Below, piece after piece: positions 11,165 to 19,710 of a stretch of 64,000 bases of DNA. The stretch lies in NCBI RefSeq assembly GCF_038594945.1, contig NZ_JBCFYD010000002.1, positions 1,364,001-1,428,000 on the forward strand, read 5' to 3'. A program made the translations under genes and the position numbers. Source of the DNA: Fodinibius sp. Rm-B-1B1-1 (GTDB lineage: Bacteria > Bacteroidota > Rhodothermia > Balneolales > Balneolaceae). Each line of letters begins with the position of its first letter. Positions within the stretch are counted from its first letter, which is position 1. The notes beneath the pieces were generated by a model. That model worked only from the letters and a program-made list of their open reading frames with translations, searched no databases and had not been told where the DNA came from.

Positions 11165-12056
11165 ATTCCGGATAAATCGACTTCTTGGCAGCAAGCAGGG
11201 TATTTTTCATCAACATAGCAACCGTCATTGGCCCTACACCACCAGGCACGGGCGTAATCCAGCTGGCTTTTTCTTTCACACTTTCAAAGTCACAATCTCC
11301 CACCAAGCTGTAACCTTTATCTTTGGTTTCATCAGCCACCCGATTGATACCCACGTCAATTACCACAACTCCTTCTTTAACCATCTCTCCTTTTATAAAC
11401 TCTGGCTGGCCAGCTGCAACCACTAAAATATCCGCCCCGATCGTATGCTTGGTAAGATCCTTTGTATACTTATGGCAAACAGTCGTCGTGGTTTTACCCT
11501 GTTCACCACTCTCTTTGTTCAACAGAATAGAAATAGGTCGCCCCACAATATTGCTGGCTCCAACTACTACGGCATGTTTTCCTTTTGTGGGGATGCTATA
11601 GTGCTTTAATAACTCGAGAATTCCTGCCGGTGTACACGAGCGAAAACTGGGTTGTCCCACCGTTAACCGGCCAACATTCATCGGGTGAAATCCATCTACA
11701 TCTTTACGAAAATCAATAGATTCAATAACATCGTGCGCTGACAGGTGATTGGGAAGTGGCAGCTGAACCAAAATACCATCTACCGAATCATCTTCATTTA
11801 ATTTATTTATAGTAGTTTTCAGCTCTTTGCCTGAAATCGTATCCGGCAACCGCATAGTATCCGTTTCGATCCCCACCTCTTTACAGGCTCGCGTTTTCGC
11901 TCCCACATACACATCTGAAGCAGGGTTATTACCCACCAAAACAACCTGTAGAAATGGTGGACGATGGCCCGCTTCTGTCCAGTCTTCTACATCCTGGCGA
12001 ACCTCATCACGTGTTAGCTGAGCAACTTTTTTTCCGTCTATAATCTTTGCTGACAT
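11163..12056 (-). CDS. folD: Bifunctional methylene-THF dehydrogenase / methenyl-THF cyclohydrolase
   Basis: Interconverts 5,10-methylene-, methenyl- and 10-formyl-tetrahydrofolate, supplying one-carbon units in the cytoplasm. The N-terminal catalytic domain has VGNNPASDVYVGAKTRACKEVGI with the catalytic Lys, followed by QLPLPNHL and the signature DVDGFHPMNVGRL. The C-terminal Rossmann domain shows GASNIVGRPISILL for NADP binding and ends with TPVPGGVGPMTVAMLM. 297 residues is the normal length, and the ATG (MSAKIIDGKKVA) is at the expected place. It is downstream of the response-regulator gene on the same strand, but an intergenic hairpin (12098-12146) separates them. Confidence 0.97.
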   Translation of the reverse strand: MSAKIIDGKKVAQLTRDEVRQDVEDWTEAGHRPPFLQVVLVGNNPASDVYVGAKTRACKEVGIETDTMRLPDTISGKELKTTINKLNEDDSVDGILVQLPLPNHLSAHDVIESIDFRKDVDGFHPMNVGRLTVGQPSFRSCTPAGILELLKHYSIPTKGKHAVVVGASNIVGRPISILLNKESGEQGKTTTTVCHKYTKDLTKHTIGADILVVAAGQPEFIKGEMVKEGVVVIDVGINRVADETKDKGYSLVGDCDFESVKEKASWITPVPGGVGPMTVAMLMKNTLLAAKKSIYPE

Positions 12057-12097
12057 TCTAAGTACTTTTTATATCTAATATTAGCAGTCTAAATCAT

Positions 12098-12146
12098 ACG
12101 AAATACGAGATACGCACCTTTAGTTGATGCGTATTTCGTATTGCGT
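12098..12146. repeat. Long intergenic hairpin built from a CGTATTTCGTATTGCGTAT-like palindrome
   Basis: The arms 12098-12116 and 12128-12146 pair over about 19 bp with one wobble and one mismatch around an 11-base loop. It fills the gap between the sigma54 regulator and folD, both on the minus strand. There is no T-run on the minus-strand side, so it looks more like a REP-type palindrome or an mRNA-stabilising stem than a terminator. Confidence 0.6.
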
Positions 12147-12150
12147 ATTT

Positions 12151-13524
12151 TCAACGTTCAATATTGTACTTTTTCATTTTGTTATACATATGACTCCGCT
12201 GAATATCGATGGCTTGGGCCGTTTGTGAGATATTCCAGTCATTTTCTTCCAGCTTACGGATTAAAAACACTCGTTCGGCCGACTCTTTGAATCCCTGAAA
12301 CGTATCCATGTCATCAACTAATTCTTCGATGGCATCTCCTTTCTTCTTACCTGAAAGTGTCAGCGATTGCACATCATCTTGGGTGATAGTGGAATCTTCA
12401 GCCAATAATCCCAAACGCTCAATTCCATTTTGAAGCTCACGAACATTCCCCGACCAGTTTTGTTTTTTAAGCTCTTCCAAGGCCTCATCAGTAAAACTGA
12501 TTCCCGAAAACATAATGTCTTTTTGAGCCAATCGTTCAAGCCAATCCTTGGCAAGTAACGGGATATCATCGCGCCGCTTTCGCAATGGGGGTACATGAAT
12601 AGGAATCACATTTAACCGATGATACAGATCCTCACGAAAACCACCCGTTTCAATTTCTTCCAGCAAATCTTTGTTGGTTGCTGATACAACACGGACATCT
12701 ACAGAAATCTTTTGGGTACCTCCTACGCGAACGATGGCATTTTCCTGAAGGGCACGGAGCACTTTTGCCTGGGCATCGGGACTCATATCTCCCACCTCAT
12801 CCAAAAAGAGGGTGCCTCCATCAGCTTGCTCAAACTTCCCAATTCGTTGACTTGTAGCCCCCGTAAACGATCCTTTTTCATGGCCAAAAAGCTCGCTTTC
12901 CAGCAGGTCGGCAGGAATAGCTGCACAGTTTACATCTACAAAAGTACCACTGCTGCGATCACTTTTCTCGTGAACCCAGCGTGCCACCAGCTCTTTTCCT
13001 GTTCCGTTTTCACCGGTGATCATCACCCGCGAACTGGTTTGCGCCACCTTATCGATGGTTTTCTTAATCTTTTTAATAGCATCACTTTCTCCAATAATAT
13101 CAGGTACATCAGGTAGCCGTGATTTAATGCTTTTGTTTTCTTCCGTTAACCGATGCTGATCCAACGCATTACGAACGCTCACCAACAGTCTATTTAGATC
13201 CGGCGGCTTTTCAATAAAATCGAACGCTCCTTTTTTCGTAGCCTCCACTGCAATTTCGATGTTACCATGCCCAGAAATCATAATCACGGGAAAATGATAC
13301 TGCTCGCTTTTCAGCTTTGACAATATTTCCATGCCGTCCATACCCCGCATCTTGATATCCAATAACATCAAATCGATACGATGATCCTTCAATATGCTAA
13401 AAACCTTTTCCCCGTTCTCAGCTTCAAGAACGTTATAATCCTCAAACTCAAGAATATCGCGCAGTGAATTACGGATACTCTGTTCATCATCCGTAATTAA
13501 AATTGTAGGTTTTTTTTCGGACAT
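12151..13524 (-). CDS. Sigma-54-dependent response regulator (NtrC/AtoC family)
   Basis: Transcription activator that, when phosphorylated, hydrolyses ATP to open sigma-54 promoters. A receiver domain (1-120) has the acidic pair DDE near the start and the phospho-acceptor Asp56 in LMLLDIKMRG. An AAA+ domain (about 135-365) has Walker A GENGTGKE, the sigma-54 contact loop as GSFTGA (Ser for Ala of the usual GAFTGA), and Walker B GGTLFLDEVGD. The C-terminus is a Fis-type helix-turn-helix (NWNISQTAQAIDIQRSHMY). 457 residues is normal. It starts 6 bases after dacB and ends the ptsN-dacB-regulator cluster. No histidine kinase gene is nearby, so the partner and target genes are unknown. Confidence 0.95.
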   Translation of the reverse strand: MSEKKPTILITDDEQSIRNSLRDILEFEDYNVLEAENGEKVFSILKDHRIDLMLLDIKMRGMDGMEILSKLKSEQYHFPVIMISGHGNIEIAVEATKKGAFDFIEKPPDLNRLLVSVRNALDQHRLTEENKSIKSRLPDVPDIIGESDAIKKIKKTIDKVAQTSSRVMITGENGTGKELVARWVHEKSDRSSGTFVDVNCAAIPADLLESELFGHEKGSFTGATSQRIGKFEQADGGTLFLDEVGDMSPDAQAKVLRALQENAIVRVGGTQKISVDVRVVSATNKDLLEEIETGGFREDLYHRLNVIPIHVPPLRKRRDDIPLLAKDWLERLAQKDIMFSGISFTDEALEELKKQNWSGNVRELQNGIERLGLLAEDSTITQDDVQSLTLSGKKKGDAIEELVDDMDTFQGFKESAERVFLIRKLEENDWNISQTAQAIDIQRSHMYNKMKKYNIER

Positions 13525-13530
13525 CAGCGG

Positions 13531-15000
13531 TTAATACTTAACGTAAATATTTTCCAAAATTTGCTCGTGAATAGAATCAATATAAGAAGTTTTCTGCGTG
13601 TAGTTATTTGTAACCACCGAAAAAACAAGCGGCTGGCCAGATATACCTTTCATATAACCACTCAAGCTACGCACCCCGGAAACATATCCTGTTTTACCGA
13701 TGACATTTTCTCGGAGAGGAGAATTCCGAAATCGATGTTCCAGCGACCCATCCTTTCCGGCAACCGGCAAACTTTTTTTATACGTATCAAAGTGGGGATG
13801 TGATCTCATCCCAACCAATAATTGACTAATATTTTCCATTTTCAGCAATGTTGAAGATGACATCCCCGAAGCATCGGCTATCTCAACTTTCGTGGTATCC
13901 ATCTGCATAGAATCAGCAAAATCTTTCACCAGGGTTAACCCAAGTTCAGTGCTACCAGCGGTGTTAAAATGCTCAGCAGCTGCTGTTTTTAACAACATTT
14001 CAGCGTAAAAGTTATCACTTTCTTTATTGAGTTGACCCAATAACGAATCTAACGATACCGATACATGCTCATGTAATACCTTGTACTTTTCAGTCTCCCA
14101 GTTTCGTGATTTTTCATCAACAATAATTCGTCCGTCAAGCTCAATAGAACCGTCTTCCAGATACTTCTTAAACGTATCCAGAAAAAATAGCGAAGCCTCT
14201 TTAATAGAGAGCGACTCTTTTTCCACATATCCCTTTGGAAGCTTACTACCCAACATGATAGTATTGGTGCCGGGAATACGGCGATAAAACTCATCATATT
14301 CCGTATCCGCTGGGGTTATCACCTGGTCGTTTTCAAAGTTCACATACTCAGTATCAAAAGGGAACCACTCAATTTCCGGCTTTTCCCCGACCTCTCCATT
14401 GGCATAGACCGTTAAATCAACGGCATTATTATTAAATGATAGCGCATTTATTTCCACGCCATAATAAAATGAGAGATCTTCCCAGCTCCACCCTTTCGGA
14501 TAAGGATGCTCATCAAAGTAAGAATCATTACCTATGAGGTTACCCTCAATTTTCCGGATACCGCGCTCATAGAGCGCAGAAAAAAACTTATCAAAAACAT
14601 GAAAACGATCTTCCCTGTAAAAACGTCCACTAATCGAAGGATCTCCCACCCCACGAATCACAATATCTCCATGCCAGGTATCTCCTTTTTGTTGCCCCAG
14701 CCCATACATTTTGGTACGAAAACGATAGTTAGGGCCCAACTCATCTAAAATGGTAGCAGAAGTTAACAGCTTTAAGTTCGAGGCGGGCCGAACCATTTTT
14801 TCAAAATTATATCCCTCCAAAACTTTCCCGGTTGTATCCCGAACAATCACCGACCAAAAGGCATCGCTGGCGCGACTGTTTTCAATCGTATTAACAACCT
14901 CAGGGGAATAAATTATTTGCTGCCCTCGGACCGAGCCGCCTAATAGCAATAGCGCAACAAATACACCTATGCTCAACCACGTAGATAACCTTTGAGGCAT
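13531..15000 (-). CDS. dacB: D-alanyl-D-alanine carboxypeptidase/endopeptidase, PBP4 (DacB) family
   Basis: Class C penicillin-binding protein that trims D-Ala from peptidoglycan peptides or cuts cross-links in the periplasm. It has an N-terminal signal peptide (membrane core LSIGVFVALLLLGGSV, about 8-25). The three active-site motifs follow in order: SxxK as SNLK (Ser74, Lys77), SxN as SDN in KESDNFYAEMLLKTAA, and KTG in VIGKTGYVSGVRSLSGY. The PBP4-specific insert lies between the first two motifs. 489 residues fits the family. It lies 25 bases downstream of ptsN and 6 bases upstream of the regulator gene on the same strand. Confidence 0.95.
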   Translation of the reverse strand: MPQRLSTWLSIGVFVALLLLGGSVRGQQIIYSPEVVNTIENSRASDAFWSVIVRDTTGKVLEGYNFEKMVRPASNLKLLTSATILDELGPNYRFRTKMYGLGQQKGDTWHGDIVIRGVGDPSISGRFYREDRFHVFDKFFSALYERGIRKIEGNLIGNDSYFDEHPYPKGWSWEDLSFYYGVEINALSFNNNAVDLTVYANGEVGEKPEIEWFPFDTEYVNFENDQVITPADTEYDEFYRRIPGTNTIMLGSKLPKGYVEKESLSIKEASLFFLDTFKKYLEDGSIELDGRIIVDEKSRNWETEKYKVLHEHVSVSLDSLLGQLNKESDNFYAEMLLKTAAAEHFNTAGSTELGLTLVKDFADSMQMDTTKVEIADASGMSSSTLLKMENISQLLVGMRSHPHFDTYKKSLPVAGKDGSLEHRFRNSPLRENVIGKTGYVSGVRSLSGYMKGISGQPLVFSVVTNNYTQKTSYIDSIHEQILENIYVKY

Positions 15001-15025
15001 AACCCTTATTTAATTACTTAACATA

Positions 15026-15496
15026 TTAGCCGTTTAGCGTAACGTGTTCTTCTTTTTTAAACTGTTCAATAATTTCTTCAGCCGTAGAACACTCTCGCAG
15101 GCGCTCCCGAAATTCGGTATTATTCATGAGTCGAGAAATCCGGCTAAGCATTTTGATGTGTAAACTATTACTGGCCTGCGGTCCCACCAAGAGAAAAACC
15201 ATATTCACTGGCTCACTGTCAATGGCTTCATATTCAACGGGTTCTTTCAGAATAGCAAAAGCCGCATATGTTTGATTTATACCTGATGCTTTACCGTGTG
15301 GAATCGCCAATCCTTTTCCAACGCCCGTAGACATTATTCGTTCTCGCTCAAAAACAGCCTCTCTAATTTCATCAAGTTCTCCATCCGATACTAAATGTTC
15401 TAATGAAGAAATCATCCTGTTCAATATCTCAGCTTTATCTTTGGCTTCTAAGTTGGGCAACACCGTTTTCTCGTTCAACAAGCTGAAAATATTCAT
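15026..15496 (-). CDS. ptsN: PTS EIIA-type regulatory protein (PtsN-like)
   Basis: A 156-residue EIIA domain of the fructose/mannitol superfamily. In the nitrogen-PTS this protein is phosphorylated on His and regulates metabolism rather than moving sugar. The phospho-acceptor is His67 in GKGLAIPHGKA. The domain begins LNEKTVLPNLEAKDKAEIL and ends in the helix SRLMNNTEFRERLRECSTAEEII, with no EIIB or EIIC partner fused. The first gene of a minus-strand run ptsN-dacB-sigma54 regulator, with a good promoter upstream (15533-15564). No EI or HPr gene is in the window. Linkage to a sigma-54 activator matches the historical ptsN-rpoN association, but the role here is inference. Confidence 0.9.
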   Translation of the reverse strand: MNIFSLLNEKTVLPNLEAKDKAEILNRMISSLEHLVSDGELDEIREAVFERERIMSTGVGKGLAIPHGKASGINQTYAAFAILKEPVEYEAIDSEPVNMVFLLVGPQASNSLHIKMLSRISRLMNNTEFRERLRECSTAEEIIEQFKKEEHVTLNG

Positions 15497-15532
15497 GCGA
15501 AAAAATCTAAATTAGTTATTTCATATGCAGTT

Positions 15533-15564
15533 CAAATATACTCATCGTTTTTCATCTGTTACAA
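15533..15564 (-). promoter_or_regulatory. ptsN: Bacteroidota-type promoter for ptsN-dacB-regulator
   Basis: On the minus strand TTG (15564-15562), a 21-base spacer and TATATTTG (15540-15533) match the Bacteroidota consensus TTG-N17-23-TAnnTTTG exactly. The -7 box is 36 bases before the ptsN ATG. This is the best two-element promoter match noticed in the window. Confidence 0.5.
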
Positions 15565-15644
15565 CTTAATTACAGCATCAATTTTTCGACTCGTATTTGG
15601 AATTTCAGTTTAATTCTTGGGAACAAATTTTGTAAACTTTGCTG

Positions 15645-16313
15645 ATGGATTTTTTACAAGGAATAACGACAATTTTAGCCAAGGATTTACAAACCGAACT
15701 CCGGTCGAGATATGCCATAAATACCGTTTTGGCATTCGTGAGTGCCGCGCTGCTGCTCATCCTGTTTGCCCTTAATGCCGAGCAGCTGGCTCCCACCCCC
15801 AAAAGCGCACTGGTTTGGATTGTGATACTTTTTGCCGCACTCTCAAGTCTCTCGCGTTCTTTTGTAATGGAAACCGACCGTAAAACCTTTGACCTTTTGC
15901 GACTTCATTGTAACGCTTCGGAGGTTTTCCTCGGCAAGCTGTGCTACAATTTTCTCTTTACCTTATCGGTAAACATCGTCACCTTTTTTCTATACATCTT
16001 TTTACTGGGGATGCCTTTGGCAGATGCTACAGCTTTTGTGCTCGTTTTGCTTTTTGGAACAGCTGGCTTGTCGGCGGTATCTACCATGCTGGGGGCTATT
16101 GTTTCGCAGGCCGACCGTAAGGGTGCTATCTTTTCGGTACTAAGTATCCCATTGCTTTTTCCGTTGATTCTGATTCTTGTGCGAACCACAAAAGCAGCCT
16201 TAATTGATGGCTTTACCGATAATTACCTCAACGACTTTTGGGCACTGGTGGGGTATGCAGGTGTAACCATCACTGCAGGAATTTTACTTTTTGATTATAT
16301 CTTTGAAGAATAA
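15645..16313 (+). CDS. ccmB: CcmB-like heme exporter / ABC-2 type membrane protein
   Basis: An inner-membrane protein of about 222 residues with six predicted helices, matching CcmB, the membrane subunit of the CcmAB ABC transporter in cytochrome c maturation. Family-like stretches are ILAKDLQTELRSRYAIN near the N-terminus, FVMETDRKTFDLLRL with NASEVFLGKL in the first cytoplasmic loop, and VSQADRKGAIFSVLSIPLLFPLIL. I use the ATG at 15645; the frame also allows TTG at 15639. The first gene of ccmB-holB-dapF-plug. No ccmA or ccmC lies nearby, so its ATPase partner must be elsewhere. Confidence 0.88.
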   Translation: MDFLQGITTILAKDLQTELRSRYAINTVLAFVSAALLLILFALNAEQLAPTPKSALVWIVILFAALSSLSRSFVMETDRKTFDLLRLHCNASEVFLGKLCYNFLFTLSVNIVTFFLYIFLLGMPLADATAFVLVLLFGTAGLSAVSTMLGAIVSQADRKGAIFSVLSIPLLFPLILILVRTTKAALIDGFTDNYLNDFWALVGYAGVTITAGILLFDYIFEE

Positions 16314-16319
16314 TGTATT

Positions 16320-17522
16320 ATGATCGACTATAAAGATCTTTCGTTTAGCTTTGGTGATCGACGGCTCGTAGGCCAATCTTTTGCGCGTGAGCAAATCGAA
16401 CGTATCACCCACTCGGGACGCATAAGTCATGCTTATCTCTTTTCGGGACCTTCTGGCATTGGTAAAACGGCCTTTGCCCTTGCTTTTGCCGAGCTTATTA
16501 ATGGTGTTGATCATCTTACGAATCTCGGTAGTCAAGCATTTTCAAAAAAATCCACCTGGTTTACCCATCCCGATATCCACGTATTTTTACCGGTACCTAC
16601 CAATGTTTCGGTGGAAGAACTGCGCGAACGGTTAGAACTCCTGCGTGAAGATCCCTACGAAATTGTTGATTTTAGCCTGCGTCCCTCACTGACCAATGAA
16701 GAAAGCACCAAAAATAAACGCGCTTTTTATCCCATCGATTACTTCCGGGAAGAAATTCGTCCAACGGCTTACTATAAGCCTAACGAAGGGCAAAAAACGG
16801 TTGTTATAATGACCGGCATTGAAAACATGAAAAAAGAAGCTGCCAACTCTTTTCTAAAACTGTTAGAAGAACCCGCAGAAGATCTCATCTTTTTACTTAC
16901 AACTGATCATACCGAGGCGCTGTTACCAACAATTATTTCACGATGCCAACACATTCAGTTGTCGCCACTCAAAACAGACGAAATCAAACGAGCATTAATC
17001 GAACATGACGATGTGCCCGAAAACGAAGCCTCCTATTTAGCGCGGGTTTCGGGCGGCAATTATGCTATGACGCGCTTTTTTGATGTGGATACCTTAAAAA
17101 GCACGCGAGAAGCTATTATTGAATATCTGAGATACGCTTATATGCAAGATGCGGTTAATATTACTGAAACAGCACAAGATTGGCAGAGTGAGCAGAATCT
17201 TGAAGGACAAATTGCGATTTTAAATGTCATGGAGGTCTTTCTCCGCGACTTGCTTGTTTACCGGTCAACACAAAAGAAAGAGCTCATTACCAATGCCGAT
17301 CAAATTGATGTCATCAAGAAGTTTTGCGAAACGCTTGCGGACGCCCGGCTTGAAGATATGATTGAACAGGTTAACGAATGTAAACCTATGGTGTATCAAA
17401 ACGTACAGCCCAAGCTTATCTTTACCGTCTTGGCCCTCCGATTCTCTCACTTGATGAGAGACAGCGATCCCGTTATCAGCAAAAATAATTCATGGAAACA
17501 CTTACCCGCTTTTTCTGAATGA
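16320..17522 (+). CDS. holB: DNA polymerase III delta' subunit (HolB-like clamp-loader ATPase)
   Basis: An AAA+ clamp-loader subunit that helps place the sliding clamp on DNA. It contains a Walker A motif GPSGIGKT (Lys49), a stretch ENMKKEAANSFLKLLEEPAEDLIFLLTT typical of delta'/DnaX, and the sensor-1/SRC region TIISRCQHIQLSPL. No zinc-binding Cys cluster is visible in the region after Walker A, unlike DnaX; instead there is an insert around residues 70-140. 400 residues is longer than E. coli HolB (334). It begins 6 bases after ccmB and its stop overlaps the dapF start (ATGA). A DnaX paralogue is the alternative, but the C-terminal tau region is absent. Confidence 0.88.
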   Translation: MIDYKDLSFSFGDRRLVGQSFAREQIERITHSGRISHAYLFSGPSGIGKTAFALAFAELINGVDHLTNLGSQAFSKKSTWFTHPDIHVFLPVPTNVSVEELRERLELLREDPYEIVDFSLRPSLTNEESTKNKRAFYPIDYFREEIRPTAYYKPNEGQKTVVIMTGIENMKKEAANSFLKLLEEPAEDLIFLLTTDHTEALLPTIISRCQHIQLSPLKTDEIKRALIEHDDVPENEASYLARVSGGNYAMTRFFDVDTLKSTREAIIEYLRYAYMQDAVNITETAQDWQSEQNLEGQIAILNVMEVFLRDLLVYRSTQKKELITNADQIDVIKKFCETLADARLEDMIEQVNECKPMVYQNVQPKLIFTVLALRFSHLMRDSDPVISKNNSWKHLPAFSE

Positions 17523-18358
17523 TGAATAATTCCGGACACGACATATTCTTCACAAAAATGCAGGCCGCTGGCAACGACTTTGTGGTTATCGATAACCGTT
17601 CAAAAACCTATACTAAAGATCAGCTTATTGCCCTGGCTCCCGACATTTGTGATCGAAGGTTTGGTGTGGGATCAGACGGTATTCTGGCGTTGTTTCCCTC
17701 AGAGCGAAAAGAGGTTGACTATACCATGTTCTACCGAAATCCCGACGGCAGCGATGCCGGAATGTGCGGCAACGGTGCAAGGTGCATGGCATTATTTGCA
17801 CAGTCCTTGGGCTTTGCTGACAAGCATACCTTTAATGTACATGACAACATTTATGAGGCTCATATTTTAGCTGAGGATACCGTTTCTGTTGCCTTCCCTA
17901 TGGAAGCGTCGGTTGAGGAGCTAACGCTTGATGACGAGCAATTATACGCTATTCATACCGGCACTCAGCATTTGGTTCTTCCCGTAGAAAAGCAGGAGTT
18001 AGAAGAGGAGAAAACTCTTGTTCAGCAGGGACGTCATTTGCGGTACCATAAACACTTTGCTCCAAAAGGGACTAATGTAAATTTTATCTATGGAGCCCAC
18101 GATACTGCTCTTCACCTTCAAACGTATGAGCGTGGTGTTGAAGATTTAACACTGGCCTGTGGCACCGGTGCCATTGCCTCGGCCCTTGTCTGGCATCATC
18201 TGCAAAACAATACTTCGACAGCAGGGAAATACTCTGTAGATACAAAAGGAGGCACCCTAAATGTTCACTTTGCTTTTGATGTTAACAATAAGACATACCG
18301 TAATATTAAACTCGAAGGTCCGGCCCACTTTGTTTTTAAAGGATCATATCTGCAATAA
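17519..18358 (+). CDS. dapF: Diaminopimelate epimerase
   Basis: Converts LL- to meso-diaminopimelate for lysine and peptidoglycan synthesis, cofactor-free, with two Cys as acid and base. Both are present: Cys83 in DGSDAGMCGNGARCMA and Cys214 in LTLACGTGAIASALV. The N-terminal hallmark TKMQAAGNDFVVIDNR and the RFGVGSDGIL stretch are intact. 279 residues is the standard length. The start codon overlaps the holB stop by 4 bases, indicating translational coupling. Its 3' end overlaps the coding frame of the next gene. Confidence 0.97.
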   Translation: MMNNSGHDIFFTKMQAAGNDFVVIDNRSKTYTKDQLIALAPDICDRRFGVGSDGILALFPSERKEVDYTMFYRNPDGSDAGMCGNGARCMALFAQSLGFADKHTFNVHDNIYEAHILAEDTVSVAFPMEASVEELTLDDEQLYAIHTGTQHLVLPVEKQELEEEKTLVQQGRHLRYHKHFAPKGTNVNFIYGAHDTALHLQTYERGVEDLTLACGTGAIASALVWHHLQNNTSTAGKYSVDTKGGTLNVHFAFDVNNKTYRNIKLEGPAHFVFKGSYLQ

Positions 18359-19637
18359 GATATCTATACTCATCATTTTGGGGATTATTTTGGGAGGTTG
18401 TGCCCCTTCCAATACATCTCAGAATCATAAAAAAACATCCCAAACTAAACCTCTTGAGGGAGCATTTTCCCTCCCCCAGCAGAAGGCATCTCCAAATGAC
18501 ATCCAAAGCATTCAACTACATCCCAAAGGGCAACCCGGACAAGCCCCCATCATTCGGTTGAACTCAAAACAACAGCTGGAACTTTCTTTTGATTATCTGG
18601 GAAGCCAAAATCGTCAGTTTCGAGTCACGGTTGTTCATTATGATCAGGACTGGCAGCAAAGCAGCATTGGCCCTAACACCTATCTCGACAGTTTTTCTGA
18701 GACAACTATAACATCTTCGCAAGCAAGTTTCGGGCAACGCCCTTCGTATCATCATGTGCAATTTTCTTTCCCTAATAATGAACTGCGTCCAGCAGTAAGT
18801 GGAAATTTTCTACTGGAAGTCCGTTCTACTGATGATAATACGCTTCTATTTTCAATGCCCTTTTTTGTCACTGAAGATGAGGGGGCAATTAAAACAGAGA
18901 TTAAACAGCAATTTACCCAACGACGTGATGGACGTCCTCTTAACCAACTATTTAGCACCTACCGTTATCCTGGCTTTGTAGAATATCCGCAATTTGATTT
19001 GGGAATGTCGTTTGCGCACAATCAATTTTGGGGACAAACAAAAATTGTAAAATCCCTTGATACGATTACCCCCGGTGAACTCAGGGGATATATCGAAGAC
19101 GAAAATGCTTTTATCGGAAACTATGAATTCAAGCATCTTAACCTTCAAGATTTTACAGCAGATGGGCGGCAAATTATAGAATATCAACCCGACACCATAC
19201 CACCCAAAATCACTTTACGGAGAGATGTGCAAAATCTCGATTTTAATCCACGTTTCGAAAGATCAGATTTATTTCAAAAGGGACCGAGTGATGGGCACAA
19301 CAACCAATATGCCCAAGTCAAATTTCAACTGGAGACTGTTGATAGTATTCCTCACTCATCGGATATCTACGTAGTTGGAGACTTCAACAACTGGATACTT
19401 AATGAGCAAAACAAAATGGATTATGACAATACGGAGCAGTTATGGAAAGGTAACGCACTCATCAAGCAGGGCTCTTATGCTTATAAATATGTTATTGTTG
19501 ATAACAACCGGATTGATGATCTGAACCTCGATCAAGGATTTTTATCAAGCCGACAAATATATTTCACCTTCATCTATTTTAATGATCCTGACCGACATTT
19601 TGATCGACTATTGAAAGTAGATCGAATCATAAAGTAA
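18330..19637 (+). CDS. Type IX secretion system Plug protein (DUF5103 family), lipoprotein
   Basis: A homologue of Plug, the periplasmic protein that seals the SprA translocon when no cargo is moving. A lipoprotein signal ends in IILGIILGGC, then IQSIQLHPKGQPGQAPIIRL and FDYLGSQNRQFRVTVVHYDQDW, which are typical of the first Plug domain. The C-terminus has an immunoglobulin-like/CBM48-like beta domain (IYVVGDFNNWILNEQNKMDY, GSYAYKYVIVDN). No ATG fits the signal. I use TTG at 18330, inside the dapF end, which gives a 22-residue leader to the lipid Cys. An ATG at 18261 with AAAGGAGG upstream would give a much longer leader and lies in conserved dapF sequence, so I consider it less likely. Last gene of the ccmB-holB-dapF-plug run; sprA lies 15 kb away. 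Confidence 0.85.
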   Translation: MFLKDHICNKISILIILGIILGGCAPSNTSQNHKKTSQTKPLEGAFSLPQQKASPNDIQSIQLHPKGQPGQAPIIRLNSKQQLELSFDYLGSQNRQFRVTVVHYDQDWQQSSIGPNTYLDSFSETTITSSQASFGQRPSYHHVQFSFPNNELRPAVSGNFLLEVRSTDDNTLLFSMPFFVTEDEGAIKTEIKQQFTQRRDGRPLNQLFSTYRYPGFVEYPQFDLGMSFAHNQFWGQTKIVKSLDTITPGELRGYIEDENAFIGNYEFKHLNLQDFTADGRQIIEYQPDTIPPKITLRRDVQNLDFNPRFERSDLFQKGPSDGHNNQYAQVKFQLETVDSIPHSSDIYVVGDFNNWILNEQNKMDYDNTEQLWKGNALIKQGSYAYKYVIVDNNRIDDLNLDQGFLSSRQIYFTFIYFNDPDRHFDRLLKVDRIIK

Positions 19638-19651
19638 CGACATATCTAAAC

Positions 19652-19687
19652 AAAAAGTCTCCAACACCTACATGCCGGAGACCTTTT
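19652..19687. terminator. Bidirectional intrinsic terminator
   Basis: AAAAAGTCTCC (19652-19662) pairs with GGAGACCTTTT (19677-19687) with one mismatch. A-run and T-run flank the stem, so it works in both directions between the convergent plug and barrel-protein genes. Confidence 0.8.
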
Positions 19688-19710
19688 ATCCCATCTAACA
19701 AATGAGCATT

